Assembly: GCA_032433765.1 (NCBI GenBank)
Contig: JAVIAB010000041.1
Coordinates: forward strand, 73,492,232-73,556,231
Length of the DNA: 64,000 bases
Direction: 5' to 3'
DNA from: Megaustenia siamemsis
Lineage: Eukaryota; Mollusca; Gastropoda; Stylommatophora; Ariophantidae
The notes under the pieces are model-generated. The model was not told the origin of the DNA, made no database searches, and was given only the letters and a program-made list of their open reading frames with translations. A program made the position numbers and the translations under genes. Shown here in pieces: positions 1 to 10,812 of this stretch. Every line of letters starts with the position of its first letter. The first letter of the stretch is position 1.

Positions 1-105
1 GACTGTGCTACAACAACATAAGTAGAGACTGAGCTATAACAACATAAGTAGAGACTGTGCTATAACAACATAAGTAGAGACTGTGCTACAAACAACATAT
101 ACTGT
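1..105. repeat. 26-bp minisatellite
   Basis: About four copies of gactgtgctataacaacata+agtaga, period 26, probably continuing to the left of the window. Confidence 0.85.
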
Positions 106-333
106 CACTGAGAAGAAAGATTATGCTTTTCCATATTAAACAGCCTTTGGAGGCTAGGAGACTTCTATTCTTTCTATCTGTTAACATTCATGAGATTGCG
201 TATAGCACAGTTGTTTGTACTGATACTTTAGTTGATTTCCTCATTTGTAGATTAAAAAAAAACACTCACACTTCTTTTATTAAACATTCATAGTATTTAG
301 AAGATGTATTTTATAATGTAAAAATAAAATGTG
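106..333. other. Unassigned
   Basis: No coding, RNA or repeat signal seen. Confidence 0.5.
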
Positions 334-970
334 TGTGGCATAGGTGATCATGTCTCTCCACAACTGTCGATCTCGACAGTTATTTATCATTTCTGTTGTT
401 GACCTTCTGCCAAACCATCCTCTTAAGCTGTCTGGTATCTTTTCTTTTTGCTTCCCTCTATCTTCTCGTCCCTCAATTTTTGCAGTTGTCACAATATTTT
501 CCAGTTGTTCCCTTTTCATTACATGACCAAAACATGATGATTGTTTCTTCTTAATTTTGAAAATTAGCGCTCTCTTTTTGTTTTGGTTCTTTCAGAACGT
601 TTTCATTACTCTTCTTAGCTGTCCGTGGTATTCTCAACATTCTTATGTAAAACCACATTTCTACAGCCTCTAGTGATTTTTGTGTCCGTTGTCCTATTGT
701 CCATGATTCACTTCCATATGTTAAGACTGGCTCTACATAACATTTAAGGACTCTTTTTTTTTCTTGTCTCTGTTGAAAAAATTTATTACACAGTATCTTC
801 CCCATTTCTTCGAAAGCTGTTAATACCTCACTCTGTTCTCACCTCTGTTGTACATCTACCATCTGGGATTAACATTGTTCCCAGGTATTTAAATTCATTT
901 ACCTGTTTTAATATTGTTCCTCTGGTCTGTATTGTGCATTGTGGTGGCGTCTTGTACTTATATGACATGA
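334..970 (-). pseudogene. Family B non-LTR retrotransposon, reverse-transcriptase C-terminus
   Basis: Read on the minus strand, the region gives the C-terminal part of a non-LTR reverse transcriptase: a FKYLG-type segment near 900, LKCYVEPVLTYGSESWTIGQ, then EMWFYIRMLRIPRTAKKSNE and GKQKEKIPDSLRGWFGRRST near the end. Two frames are needed, so it carries at least one frameshift. The endonuclease and catalytic RT core are absent, as expected for 5'-truncated copies. Related copies are at 14100, 37066, 43320 and, more distantly, 50105 and 51150. Confidence 0.8.
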
Positions 971-1104
971 CATAGCTAGTCTTAGATATTGAACAACACA
1001 AAGCGGTATTAAAACGTTTGAAATGTATCTATAAAAATAGTGTTGTACCCATATAGTATGAACATAATTAGCCTTAGATATTCATTAAGATTGACAAACG
1101 TGAG

Positions 1105-1880
1105 CTAACCAAGGTCGTCTTACACTTGGACAGGAGTAGCCGCAACTGGGCACAGGGCGTGACTGAGTTCGACATCCAGGAGACAGCGCACATTGCCACC
1201 CAACCTCAAAACCCTGTCATCTACACCACATACATGGCTCGGTCACAAAGAGTGTTCAGAGGGGCTAGGGTTTTGTTGCGTATGGCCATAGAAAGTTTGT
1301 AGATAAAGGTGCAGGGATCTTCAAGAACACTATATTCAACACACGCATAGAGACTGAGGCTATGACAGACGTTTTCACATGGCTGGTTAAGAGATCAACA
1401 ACACATGCGATTATATCGACTGACTCATAGTATACGCTTCGCCGGTTTGACAGGAACACACTCCGCAGGGAGTCGGTCCGCCTACTCGACATGTCTCATG
1501 TCAACTGTCTAACTTGGATATATTGTCCCGAACACGCGGAAATTCGTGGCAATGAGATATTCGACAGGTTGATGGGGTCTGCCATCGCGCATGAAACCTT
1601 CAAATTGGGCATGTATGACACTGCTAAGGATTTAAGAGATCACCTCTCACAGGATGACGACAAGGAAGCTGAAGGATAATAAACGTGTCAATAGAATCTT
1701 GAAACACGGCGTCACGAGAGGCGAAAGCTGGAAAAACATCTTTAGTGGCAAAGAACGAAATACCTTCAATCAACCCAGGACAGGAACAATTATATATTAG
1801 AGGAACACTGCGATAGTTACTGCAACTTGCGGCAGGACAGACATGGGAATGATCCGAATGTGATGACGCCAGTCTGAAGT
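1105..1880 (+). pseudogene. Decayed RNase H and tail of a non-LTR retrotransposon ORF2
   Basis: The frame GSVTKSVQRG-stop-GFVAYG, then KGAGIFKNTIFNTRIETEA, ISTDS-stop, and finally WIYCPEHAEIRGNEIFDRL matches the layout of an RNase HI domain: an N-terminal DGS-type strand, a central Glu, a TDS Asp and a terminal H-x-x-x-x-G-N-E-x-x-D. Two stop codons lie in it, one of them TAG where family members have Trp. The initial Asp codon is disrupted by a short insertion. The frame resumes near 1790 (YILEEHCDSYCNL) and ends at about 1860. Domain known; exact clade not assigned. Confidence 0.7.
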
Positions 1881-2138
1881 AAAGACTAAAAACTAAATAC
1901 TAAGAGCAAACGGTATAAAACGTGTGTACATGTACGACCCATATTGTATTGATAGCACATTTTAGATGGTGATTAGGACAGTGGAGTATGAAAACGTTCG
2001 CACGTTTTACTGAAGGATACAATGATTACAGCTACTGAACAATGAGAAATAGTCTATCATTCCGATGGACCGGAGTAAGTGTTTATTAAGAAAAATGTGA
2101 TCAACATTGAGCGGATCATTCCGGAAGACCTTTAGGTG
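1881..2138. other. Unassigned
   Basis: Nothing recognised between the RNase H remnant and the poly-G tract. Confidence 0.5.
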
Positions 2139-2181
2139 GGTTTTTTTTTGGGGGGGGGGGGGGGGGGGGGCGGGGGGAGGA
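2139..2181 (+). repeat. T-run followed by a long G-run
   Basis: Ten T followed by more than 20 G with one C. It could form a G-quadruplex and is error-prone in sequencing. Confidence 0.8.
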
Positions 2182-2206
2182 GATGTTGCTTTATTAAGCA
2201 AATCGA

Positions 2207-2554
2207 GCCTCGATGGCTGAGTAGGTAGCGTGCTCGCCTCGGTGGCTGAGTGGGTAGCGTGCTCGCCTCGGTGGCTGAGCGGGTAGCGTGCTCGCCTCGG
2301 TGGCTGAGCGGGTAGCGTGCTCGCCTCGGTGGCTGAGTGGGTAGCGTGCTCGCCTCGGTGGCTGAGCGGGTAGCGTGCTCGCCTCGGTGGCTGAGCGGGT
2401 AGCGTGCTCGCCTCGGTGGCTGAGCGGGTAGCGTGCTCGCCTCGGTGGCTGAGCGGGTAGCGTGCTCGCCTCGGTGGCTGAGTGGGTAGCGTGCTCGCCT
2501 CAGTGGCTGAGTGGGTAGCGTGCTCGCCTCGGTGGCTGAGTGGGTAGCGTGCTC
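2207..2554 (+). repeat. 29-bp array made from the 5' (A-box) part of a tRNA-like SINE head
   Basis: Twelve head-to-tail copies (2207, 2236, ... 2526) of gcctcggtggctgagcgggt+agcgtgctc, period exactly 29. Each copy carries an RNA polymerase III A-box-like core (tggctgagtggg). Only the last copy continues into a full tRNA-like sequence with a B box. Confidence 0.9.
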
Positions 2555-2770
2555 GCTTCCTGATCAGAAGGGTCCGGGTTCGATTCCCAGAGGTGGCAAT
2601 TTTTTCTGACAGACAAAGCTCCGGGGTTCCCCCAGCCTCTAAAAATGGGCACCATAGATTTTTGTGGGAAGTAAAGGCGGCCTGGCGTGATGCGGACCTC
2701 ATCACCCAAAAATGTGCCGTGGTCATAGAAAACTATAGTCACTAACACCATATTCCACAAACGCTCAGCA
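2526..2770 (+). mobile_element. tRNA-derived SINE, Ile(GAT)-like head plus shared body
   Basis: 2526-2598 (73 nt) can be drawn as a tRNA: D-arm GCT/AGC, anticodon arm CTTC-CTGATCA-GAAG giving GAT after U33, and T-arm CCGGG-TTCGATT-CCCAG. The acceptor stem is decayed (4 of 7 pairs). The A box is at about 2533 and the B box (ggttcgattcc) at about 2577. The body from 2640 (gggcaccatagatttttgtg ... cactaacaccatattcc) aligns with the bodies of the SINEs at 3172, 15318, 40826 and 51575, whose heads are different. Confidence 0.75.
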
Positions 2771-3171
2771 AGGCAGGGTAGAGACCCTTGACCTTTGACT
2801 TGATTGAACGTGATTTTTCGGAAAAGGGGGGAAAGGGGGGGGGGTTTCGAAAAAATAGTTTTTTTTTAATTTTTAATTTTATTTTTTGGGGAGATATAAT
2901 ATCATTTTGGGAGAATAAAATTGTGAATGTAATAAGACTGTCTTTGAATCATCAGATGACGTTATGAGACGTGGAGAACAAAGGACATTGAGAGTTGCAA
3001 AGTCTCTGTAGTATTATGTATCTACATTGTACATCGCAACTGTCACAACGTTGCGTTCTGTCGTAGGTTAAAATGACCTAACAGAGGGCACCGAGGTATA
3101 GGCGACCTGCGCGACGTGTTGAGTTAAAGTGTGTAATAACACGCAAGACTTCAGAAACTCTAGCCTAATAG
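2771..3171. other. Unassigned
   Basis: Contains G- and T-runs near 2825-2890. No gene or repeat recognised. Confidence 0.4.
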
Positions 3172-3427
3172 ATAGTAAAGTAAAGTACCCCCGTCACGCC
3201 AAGTGGCGTATAGGGAAATATGGTGTTAGTGACCCTATATTTTACAGACCTTCAGCACATGATTTTTGGGGTAATGTGGTCGGTATTACGCCCGTGCTGC
3301 TTTACTTTCCCAGAAAAAATCCGGTACCCATTTAAGGCTGGGTGAACCCGGAGCCGTCGGTTGGGATCGAACCCTACCCCTTGTCCGTAGTCGTCCAGTT
3401 CACTAACCACTGAGCTATCGCGGCTCC
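3172..3427 (-). mobile_element. tRNA-derived SINE (family S1), minus strand
   Basis: On the minus strand, 3427-3350 is a 78-nt tRNA-like head with a perfect 7-bp acceptor stem (GGAGCCG/CGGCTCC), an A box (tagctcagtggttag) and a B box (gggttcgatccc). The body contains aaatcatgtgctgaaggtct and ends in gccacttggcgtgacggggg, followed by tttactttac. Further copies are at 15318-15573, 36912-36975 (partial), 40826-41060 and 51575-51795. One copy near 27740-27781 is interrupted by fold-back 1. Confidence 0.85.
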
Positions 3428-3457
3428 CACTAATTTTTAGGGAATTAGTCAAACCCA

Positions 3458-3534
3458 GGTGTCCTCGCCAGGGAACGAACCCCGGCTGTTGCCGTGGTAA
3501 GCCAACCGCCTATCGATTGCGCTAACCGGACACC
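3458..3534 (-). repeat. Second tRNA-like module directly upstream of the SINE head
   Basis: The minus strand reads GGTGTCC...GGACACC, a perfect 7-bp acceptor stem around 77 nt, with a B box (gggttcgttccc). It differs from the neighbouring head at 3350-3427 and lies about 30 bp from it in the same orientation. It could be a separate SINE head or a tRNA pseudogene; no CCA or clear anticodon arm was verified. Confidence 0.6.
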
Positions 3535-3659
3535 CCTAATAGATAGGCGCTTCATATTAAATTTCCCTGCTAATTTAAATGTTATGAGACAACCTGTTTC
3601 TATTGCATGCTTTCAATCTGTTTCTGTATATTTTCTCTTTAGTTTATATTATCCTTGTT

Positions 3660-3990
3660 TTTTTTTGGACTTGCTGACGGAGCTACTGAGTTGATTGCTC
3701 TGTGCACACCGTGAGCTGTGTTTTTCATCCGGATAGTTGTTTCGATATTCCGATTGCTTACGATGAATGATGATATCGTATGACGAAGAACAGTTCGGCT
3801 GCGTTCAATTTTAGTGCGGTTACGCCTTATGTTCTTTGCCATGTGCTGTAGCTGCTATTATGGGGACTGCAGCTGCCTTTCTTTGTTTGGATCCTTCAAT
3901 GCGATGAGATGTTAATTCGGATTCCACTGGCACGGGCGTTTGAGCAATTATGGATTTTAATTCGTTTGCAATGATACCGGGGTCTTCGAC
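3660..3990. repeat. Dispersed repeat, inverted partner of 13340-13665
   Basis: Reverse complement of 13340-13665 over about 330 bp. Shared blocks include ttgtttgggat/atccttcaatgcgatgagat-type sequence, gcagctgcctttctttgttt and aattatggattttaattcgt. No coding frame was recognised in either copy. Probably two copies of an unnamed non-autonomous element. Confidence 0.65.
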
Positions 3991-4384
3991 TAACTACAAC
4001 TAACCACATCCTTGTTTTGATGATATACAAAACTTGAAATGTGTTTGACAAAACCTGACACTTTTTTGTTCTAGAAAATGCCACAGCTGAATGCAACGAC
4101 AGACCCAAGCAGGATATTGTCAACACTGAGATTTATATTCGCCATATGTCACGGAGTTGTATTTCATTTAAAGGTTACATTCAAGTTTTAGCCTGGCGTG
4201 TACATTGTACCTGGCTTGTATCAGACTCTCGGCTTTCATTGACTGCAGACGATATAATCATAAAACTGCACAAGTTTGCAGTAAACAGGAATGTTAACGT
4301 ATATCTCACAGCTGCTTGTTTTAATATCAAAATTGGCCTTAGATATTCTGGACAAGTGCCCTTCATTCTGGGGTCATATAAGTA

Positions 4385-4953
4385 TGGAGTCAGCTCTAAA
4401 AAACCTCAAGAACAATGAACTAGATGACTTGAGAACAACCCTAGACCAACTATGCAATAACTTCCAGAGAGTAGTCATTCAGTGGATACCATCACACTGT
4501 AATATACACGGGGACGAACGCGCAGACAAATTAGCTAAAGAGGGAGGGAAATTACCACAAGAGAACCATCCGCTCAGTTATGATGAAGCAAAATCCATCC
4601 TCAAGGGTCAGTTCCATGTAAAATGGAAACGAGAACACTCAAAGCATAACGAGAGTGACGGATACCACCAACTATCAAGGAGGGATCAAGTCATCATACT
4701 TCGCCTACGCACTGGCCACAATAGAATGAGAAATCACATGTTCACCAAATTCAAAATAGGTACAACCAGCCTATGCCACTGTACACTGGACAATACGACT
4801 ACAAAACATGTTCTACAGGATTGCCCCCGGTACACAGTCTTGAGAAGAGCAATGTGGTCCACACCGACCTCACTGGAAGAGAAACTATATGGGGCAATCG
4901 ATTCACTTAAACAGACAGCTGCCTTCATAAGAGAGTCTGGAATACTACTCTGA
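4385..4953 (+). pseudogene. 5'-truncated non-LTR retrotransposon: RNase H end of ORF2
   Basis: A clean frame of about 190 codons ends with a normal stop. It starts inside an RNase H domain (ALKNLKNNELDDLRTTLDQL), contains VIQWIPSHCNIHGDERADKL (the conserved His...Gly-Asn/Asp-Glu..Ala-Asp motif of RNase H), then RLRTGHNR and CHCTLDNTTTKHVLQDCPRY, a zinc-knuckle-like C-x-C..H..C. The upstream half of ORF2 is missing. The intact frame suggests a recent insertion. An (AT)n run follows at 4969. Confidence 0.8.
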
Positions 4954-4968
4954 TTGAGTCTTGATCGC

Positions 4969-5023
<55 letters not shown>
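4969..5023. repeat. (AT)n microsatellite
   Basis: About 27 AT units directly downstream of the RNase H fragment. Confidence 0.95.
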
Positions 5024-5024
<1 letters not shown>

Positions 5025-5347
5025 AGATGACATTTTAGTTACAGTCCTAGCAATGTAGTAGAACTGACCACTGAATTTGTCCAGGACTTACTACATTCCG
5101 GCTATTATTTAAATTGATATTTTGACGAGAAGTGGTTTCAACTTCTCTCATCACACACACATTTAATTTTTTTAAAAATATTACATTTGTGTTTGTGTAA
5201 ATGATATTCTTGCATATTGATTCTTTCAAATGAGATGTGGTGAGTGCAGCGTCCTGCAACGGAGACATGTGAACTGATGAAGATGATGGTGATGGTGATG
5301 ATACGTAGTAGGTAAAATTGAGTGAAAACACACACATTTCCATCCAT

Positions 5348-5875
5348 TGGTTTTGTTATTAATTTTGTTACTAATTTTGTTATTAGTTTTATTATTAGTT
5401 TTGTTATTAGTTTTGTTATTAGTTTTGTTATTAGTTTTGTTATTAATTTTGTTATTAGTTTTGTTATTAGTTTTGTTACTAATTTTTTTATTAGTTTTGT
5501 TACTAATTTTTTATTAGTTTTGTTACTAATTTTGTTATTAGTTTTGTTATTAATTTTGTTATTAGTTTTGTTATTAATTTTGTTATTAATTTTGTTATTA
5601 GTTTTGTTATTAGTTTTGTTACTAATTTTGTTATTAATTTTGTTATTAGTTTTGTTATTAATTTTGTTATTAGTTTTGTTATTAATTTTGTTTTTAGTTT
5701 TATTATTAGTTTTGTTATTAGTTTTGTTACTAATTTTGTTATTAATTTTGTTATTAGTTGTGTTATTAATTTTGTTATTAGTTTTGTTATTAGTTTTGTT
5801 ATTAGTTTTGTTATTAGTTTTGTTACTTATTTTGTTATTAGTTTTGTTATTAGTCTTGTTACTAATTTTGTTATA
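5348..5875. repeat. 12-bp minisatellite, left block
   Basis: About 44 copies of gttattagtttt with point variants. Because 12 is divisible by three, one frame reads as a long Leu/Val/Ile-rich protein. This is a repeat artefact. Confidence 0.95.
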
Positions 5876-7283
5876 TCACCAATATGGAAAAAGAAGGGCA
5901 GCAGAAGAGACTGCAACCAATATAGAGAAATATCGCTATTAAGCCACACAGGGAAGTTATATGACAAGATAGTTGAACAAAAGATTGAGACCAATTATAG
6001 ACCCACAACTAAGCGATGCTCAGATGGGCTTCAGGAGGAACAGAGGTTGCACAGAGGCCCTATTTATCATAAAACAACTAGCGGAGAAAACAATAGAGCA
6101 TAATAAAACACTATATACAGCTTTTATTGACCAAGAAAAGGCGTTCGATAGGGTGGACAGGGAACAACTGTGGTCCGTATTGCCCTTGTCGGGAGTGAGT
6201 CACCACCTAGTAGAAATATGCAAGAGCCTCTATGAAAGTAGTCGCACTACAGTAAGATCTTCAGCAGGCTACTCTAAACATTTCACCATTAACTCCGGAG
6301 TAAGACAAGGCTGCATGCTTTCCCCTTTACTTTTCATCACATATATGGACAATATATGCAAATTAGCATGCCCTATCCAAGGAAATATACCAACACGGAC
6401 GATAACAAGCGATAATACAAAAGTGAACGAAATATACGTACTAGAAAACAACAGAAGAGAGGAAGAAATAAATGAAATACTATTTGCAGACGACCAAGTT
6501 CTGATACATGAAACAACTGAGGACCTAAAAGAACATATCAACAGGCTAAACAACACTTGTAAACAATACAACATGAAGATCAACATAAGCAAAACCGAAG
6601 TAATGGCAATAGCGAGAAAGAAAGAAAAACTAAACATCATAATAGATAATACATCTTTGAAGCAAGTATACAATTTTAAATATCTGGGTAGCACGTTAAC
6701 ACAAGACAATAACCAAGAGACCGAGATAGATATAAGGTGTAACAAAGCATGCCAAGTTATAGGCCAAGTATCAACACTATTGAAAAACAAAGCAATAACT
6801 ACGGAAGCAAAAAGGGCAATATACAAATCAATTTTTCGACCAACTCTGTGCTATCAGTGCCAGAATTGGACGCTGGACTCTAGAACAATAAGAAAGATAA
6901 CGACCACCGAAATGAAATGTGTCAGAAGTATGACAGGAAACAGCTTAAGGGACAGAGTAAGAAACACCGACCTGAGGAAGAAACTCGAAATTAAACCAAC
7001 CATCGAATACATAAAGAAACAACAGATAAATTGGTTCGGCCACATAACAAGACAAAAAGAACTAACAATGACTCAAAGAGCCTTAAATAAACGTTACGAA
7101 AACGCCAGATTAAGAGGAAGACCGAGAAAGAGATGGATAAAGGGAATACTAGAGTCACTAGGAGGGATAACATCAGAAGAGGCCAACAGAAGAGCAAAGA
7201 ATTGCAGATTGTTTCTCCCCTCGACGCCAACGGCAGCAGAGGAAGGATAGAAGAAGAAGAAGTAGAAGAAGAAGAAGAAGAAT
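5876..7283 (+). mobile_element. Family A-like non-LTR retrotransposon, 5'-truncated, inside a 12-bp minisatellite
   Basis: Begins abruptly in the RT domain at PIWKKKGSRRDCNQY (5883) and reads to a stop at 7250, needing one frameshift near 5977. Visible RT landmarks in order: LRPIIDPQLSDAQMGF, FIDQEKAFDRVDRE (catalytic Asp box), SGVRQGCMLSPLLF, ILFADDQVLIHE (the xADD catalytic box), FKYLGSTLT, and the C-terminal QINWFGHITRQ and GRPRKRWIKGILE. A GAA/AAG-rich 3' tail ends at about 7283. The same minisatellite lies on both sides, so insertion into the array is the simplest reading. It is about as close to the copy at 19729 as a sister subfamily would be. Confidence 0.88.
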
Positions 7284-7735
7284 TTTGTTATTAGTTTTGT
7301 TATTAGTTTTGTTACTAATTTTGTTATTAGTTTTATTATTAGTTTTGTTATTAGTTTTGTTACTTCTTTTGTTATTAGTTTTGTTATTAGTTTTGTTATT
7401 AGTTTTGTTATTAGTTTTGTTACTAATTTTGTTATTAGTTTTATTATTAGTTTTGTTATTAGTTTTGTTATTAGTTTTATTATTAGTTTTGTTATTAGTT
7501 TTGTTATTAGTTTTGTTACTTCTTTTGTTATTAGTTTTGTTATTAGTTTTGTTATTAGTTTTGTTACTAATTTTGTTATTAATTTTGCTATTAGTTTTGT
7601 CACTAATTTTGTTACTAATTTTGTTATTAGTTTTGTTATTAGTTTTGTTACTAATTTTGTTATTAGTTTTGTTATTAGTTTTTTCACTAATTTTGTTACT
7701 AATTTTGTTATTAGTTTTATTATTAGTTTTGTTTA
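7284..7735. repeat. 12-bp minisatellite, right block
   Basis: About 37 copies of the same gttattagtttt unit, in the same phase and orientation as 5348-5875. Confidence 0.95.
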
Positions 7736-8338
7736 GTTTAGCTGCTTCATTTTATATGTATTTTACACGTTCTCTGCAGCTCTACCCGCGGGCCCGCATA
7801 GTAATTCATATTTTATATATTTTATGTATTTAGCTATATCTCCATTTTTTTTTTTTGGTCACGTGAAACATTGAAGGAAAAAAAATGTCCACCAACTAGA
7901 TAAATTATAGTCCAGAGTTCGAGCTCAAGAGAGGTCGAGGGATGTTGCCATCGCTACGGGTCAGGTGCTGAAGGCGACACAAGCTCGACATTTCTGTTAT
8001 ACGATCAGAGTCTTAAATCGTATTGCCTTCGCTGAAATGATAGCGTTTCACAAATTATATCTTTACCTTCACCTTTTAATGATTTCTGAGATGAAACATT
8101 TAAACTATCTTTATCTTCGCGACATTATCCAATTTCTGGGACTTATATGACCTCAGAATGAAGGGCACTTGTCCAGTGCAGTCGCCACGCGGTGTTCAGA
8201 TTTGAATATTTATTTCACCCCGATAGGAAGAAACAATTGACTCTACCATGATCTGAGTCACTGGTTTCTTTTTTAAAGCACGATAAATTATAGATGCAGC
8301 CACCCCTTGTCCTAAAGTATTTCAACCGTTGATAGATT
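7736..8338. other. Unassigned, with one short inverted match to 4344-4381
   Basis: tcagaatgaagggcacttgt at about 8154 is the inverse of acaagtgcccttcattctg at 4353, next to the truncation point of the RNase H fragment. Otherwise nothing recognised. Confidence 0.4.
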
Positions 8339-8344
8339 TATCAC

Positions 8345-8780
8345 TCTATCTTCTTCTTTTTTCCTTCCTCATTTACCTTTCAGCGTCGAGGGGAGATATA
8401 ATTTGCTGTCTTTTGCTCTTCTGTTCGCTACTGCTACTTTTATGTTTCCTAGTGTTTCTAATATTCCATCGATCTATCTTTTTCGTGGTCGACCCTTGGG
8501 TCTGGTATTCTGGCAACGTTTATTGAGGGCTCGTTGTGTTTTGATCACTCTGCTTTGTCACGTGGTCAATTCATTTTATCTGTTGTTTTCTTATATATTC
8601 TATGGCGGGGGTTATTCATAGCTTTTTTTCTCAGTTCTTCATTTCTGATCTTGTCTCTTGGGCTGTTTTCTGTCATTCGTCTACCACAATTAATCTCAGT
8701 AGATATTTTTTTCTTATTGTTCCTGCATCTAGGGTCCAGGTCTGGCATTGGTAGCACAACGTTGGGATGAAGATTCATTC
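8345..8780 (-). mobile_element. Family A non-LTR retrotransposon, 3' fragment
   Basis: Minus-strand match to the last 430 bp of family A. It shows RRMTENSPRDKIRNEELRK and a tail reading cttcctcatttacctttcag inverted, ending in a TTCTTC run (GAA tail on the minus strand). The flanks tcactctat (left) and tcattctat (right) look like a 9-bp target duplication with one mismatch. The frame is broken. Confidence 0.8.
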
Positions 8781-9131
8781 TATGATGTGAAATATCACAT
8801 TATCCAGCACGAACGTTATTAAAACTCAAGTTATAACTTCTAACTTATAAGAAGCTACCATGCAAAAGATCACTAATAGATTACATTTATGAGATGCACA
8901 CAACTAAATATTATTGACAAACCGCTGTGACCAGCAAGAAGTAATGTGACACCATTTGCCAGCATGTGATCTTAGTTATAGACAAAACAAAACAAAAAAC
9001 ACAAATGCAAATTTCGAAAACATCAAGTAACACAACTTTGTACTTAAGTTGTGTGCAGCTGCCAAATAATCATAAAGTAAACATGTTTAACAAGAAAAAA
9101 AAAAACATAATCACGAGAAATAGACGAATTT
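8781..9131. other. Unassigned
   Basis: Nothing recognised apart from an A-run near 9100. Confidence 0.4.
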
Positions 9132-9724
9132 GTCTATGGCAGTGTTTCTCAAACTATGGTCAGCGACCACCCCACCCCACCCACTTCCCCTCCCAGGAGT
9201 CCCGGTGCAGCCACTGATGGTCCGCAAGGGCTTGAAGAATAGTATTGTGATATTTTGTTGATAAATGGAAAGAAAGAATGAAAGCAGACAAGAAAATAAA
9301 TCGTAAAAAGAAGTACGGTTTTCTCTTTAAAAACAACAAAAAAGACTAGACTTTTCTAACTTATCGCCTCCAAAACATTAGTCCCAGCACAAAGAAAGAA
9401 ATTGTGGGGGAGGCGGGGGAGGTGGGCGGGTATCAAAGACACTTTAAGCTTGATAAATATCAAAGAAAGAAATAGCGGTGTGACATCAAAACACTTTAAT
9501 AACACATATCAAAGAAAGAAATGGCTGGCTAGGGGAGGTGACATTATAGACACTTTAAAGTCACTCGCATCTAAATTCAAACAGGAAAACCGTACACAGT
9601 AGCTGAAGAACTTATATTTTCCTGCAACAAAAATTAAAGAATCAATTCAGAGGAAGAGGTATGTTTACAGCACTCGGAAAAAAATGACAAATAATCAACA
9701 ACAGAACAAGATATGGACCAAAGC

Positions 9725-9815
9725 AGGATCGAACCCGTACTCAGTGGCACAGTGCCTTGCCACGAAAAGCCCACTCTAGGGAGCACTGTTAGCTGAGTGG
9801 CAATGTTCCCTAGCG
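9725..9815 (-). mobile_element. tRNA-like SINE fragment inside the hAT element
   Basis: The minus strand has a B box (gggttcgatcctgc) preceded by ggcaaggcactgtgcc and an A-box-like tgccactcagctaac. The stretch ggcaaggc.ctgtg ... gtacgggttcgatcctgctt recurs at about 35115-35160 on the + strand, so this is a second SINE family. Confidence 0.5.
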
Positions 9816-9892
9816 TTTGGCTAATATCTAGATAGCTTACCGGACTTGTAACACGAACTAAGGAAATATCGTCGGTAACTTGGTATCATTGT

Positions 9893-10812
9893 TGCAGACA
9901 GAGGAAAGCTCTTGTTGCTAAGAAATTGCCAGGAAATTTGAAAGAGATTTGAATCAGTCAAAATTGTCATTTTGTGTAAAAAGTAAATCAGTTAATTCAA
10001 CACTTTTTGAACAACTATGTAAAGATATAGGAAATGATCACTATCAACTTTTTGCTACACAGCTAGGTCAGCTGGCTATCACGAGGTAAAGTTTTGTCTC
10101 GTTTATGGGAACTGAGAGATGAAATCAGATTATTTCTAGTGGAGAAGCAATTTCACATCACCATCCATTTGACATATACCCCGTGGTTAATCAGATTGGC
10201 ATATCTGTCCAATATTTTCACCCATTTAAATTTGCTCAACTGAGATCTTTAAAAGGAGAAAGTGTTACATTTTTAAAAGTTGAAAACGATAGAGGCAATG
10301 ATTGAAATATTGGGTTTATGGCATCGTTACCTATTGAACAGAAATTTACAACAATTCCCACATTTCACACATTTTTTTAAATCCGTCGACGAGCTGCTGT
10401 CTACAGAGGACACGTCACATATTGCACAACATTTGAAAGATTTTCCAGTTTCTTATGAAAGCAAGAATTTGATTACAGATATATTTTCAGCTAATCTTTA
10501 TGAACAGAAAAGACTAATTTCAGCAGAGGAAGACAAGCTCCAAGAAATATCCACGGACGGTGCTCTGAGATTACAGTTCAAGGAACAATCAATTCTTAAT
10601 TGTTGGGCTCACTTAAAGCAGATTTTCCTGAATTATCGTAGAGCTCTATTGATGGTTTTCCTAACAATATACCTGTGTGAACAATTATTCCCTGCTCTCG
10701 TTTATCTTAAAAATTAATACAGGAACCGTTTAGAAAACGTAGAGTTAGACCTTAGAATAAAACATTAAGACCGATACAACAAGACTTGCAGGTGAAGCAA
10801 CATCCTTCTCAA
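9893..10812 (+). pseudogene. hAT transposase remnant (SCAND3/ZBED-like type)
   Basis: Across three frames the region reads RQRKALVAKKLPGNLKEI, then FEQLCKDIGNDHYQLFATQL, then RGKVLSRLWELRDEIRLFL, then YLSNIF-like segments. A clean stretch (10280-10717) follows, with HRYLLNRNLQQFPHFTHFF and VFLTIYLCEQLFPALVYLKN, then YRNRLENVELDLRIKH and IQQDLQVKQHPSQ. The motif order (W-L-S-R-G-K-V-L, then T-T-Y-L-C-E, then the C-terminal dimerisation region) is that of the hAT transposases related to vertebrate SCAND3/ZBED5 proteins. The BED zinc finger and the first catalytic part are missing or unrecognisable. Several stops and frameshifts rule out activity. Confidence 0.82.

Noticed and set aside
2526..2598. 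Functional tRNA-Ile gene
   Set aside because: The acceptor stem has three mismatches and the sequence continues into a SINE body shared with other copies. Treated as a SINE head.
3896..4418. Small frames of 60-90 codons near 4 kb as genes
   Set aside because: No domain, no conservation between frames, and part lies in a dispersed repeat.
6269..6826. 185-codon minus-strand frame opposite the reverse transcriptase
   Set aside because: Shadow of the RT coding strand. Hydrophobic composition follows from AT-rich codons read backwards. Similar shadows at 44935-45775 were ignored.
5322..7833. Long frames rich in Leu/Val/Ile either side of the RT element (206 and 182 codons)
   Set aside because: They arise from the 12-bp repeat, whose length is a multiple of three. 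No gene context.
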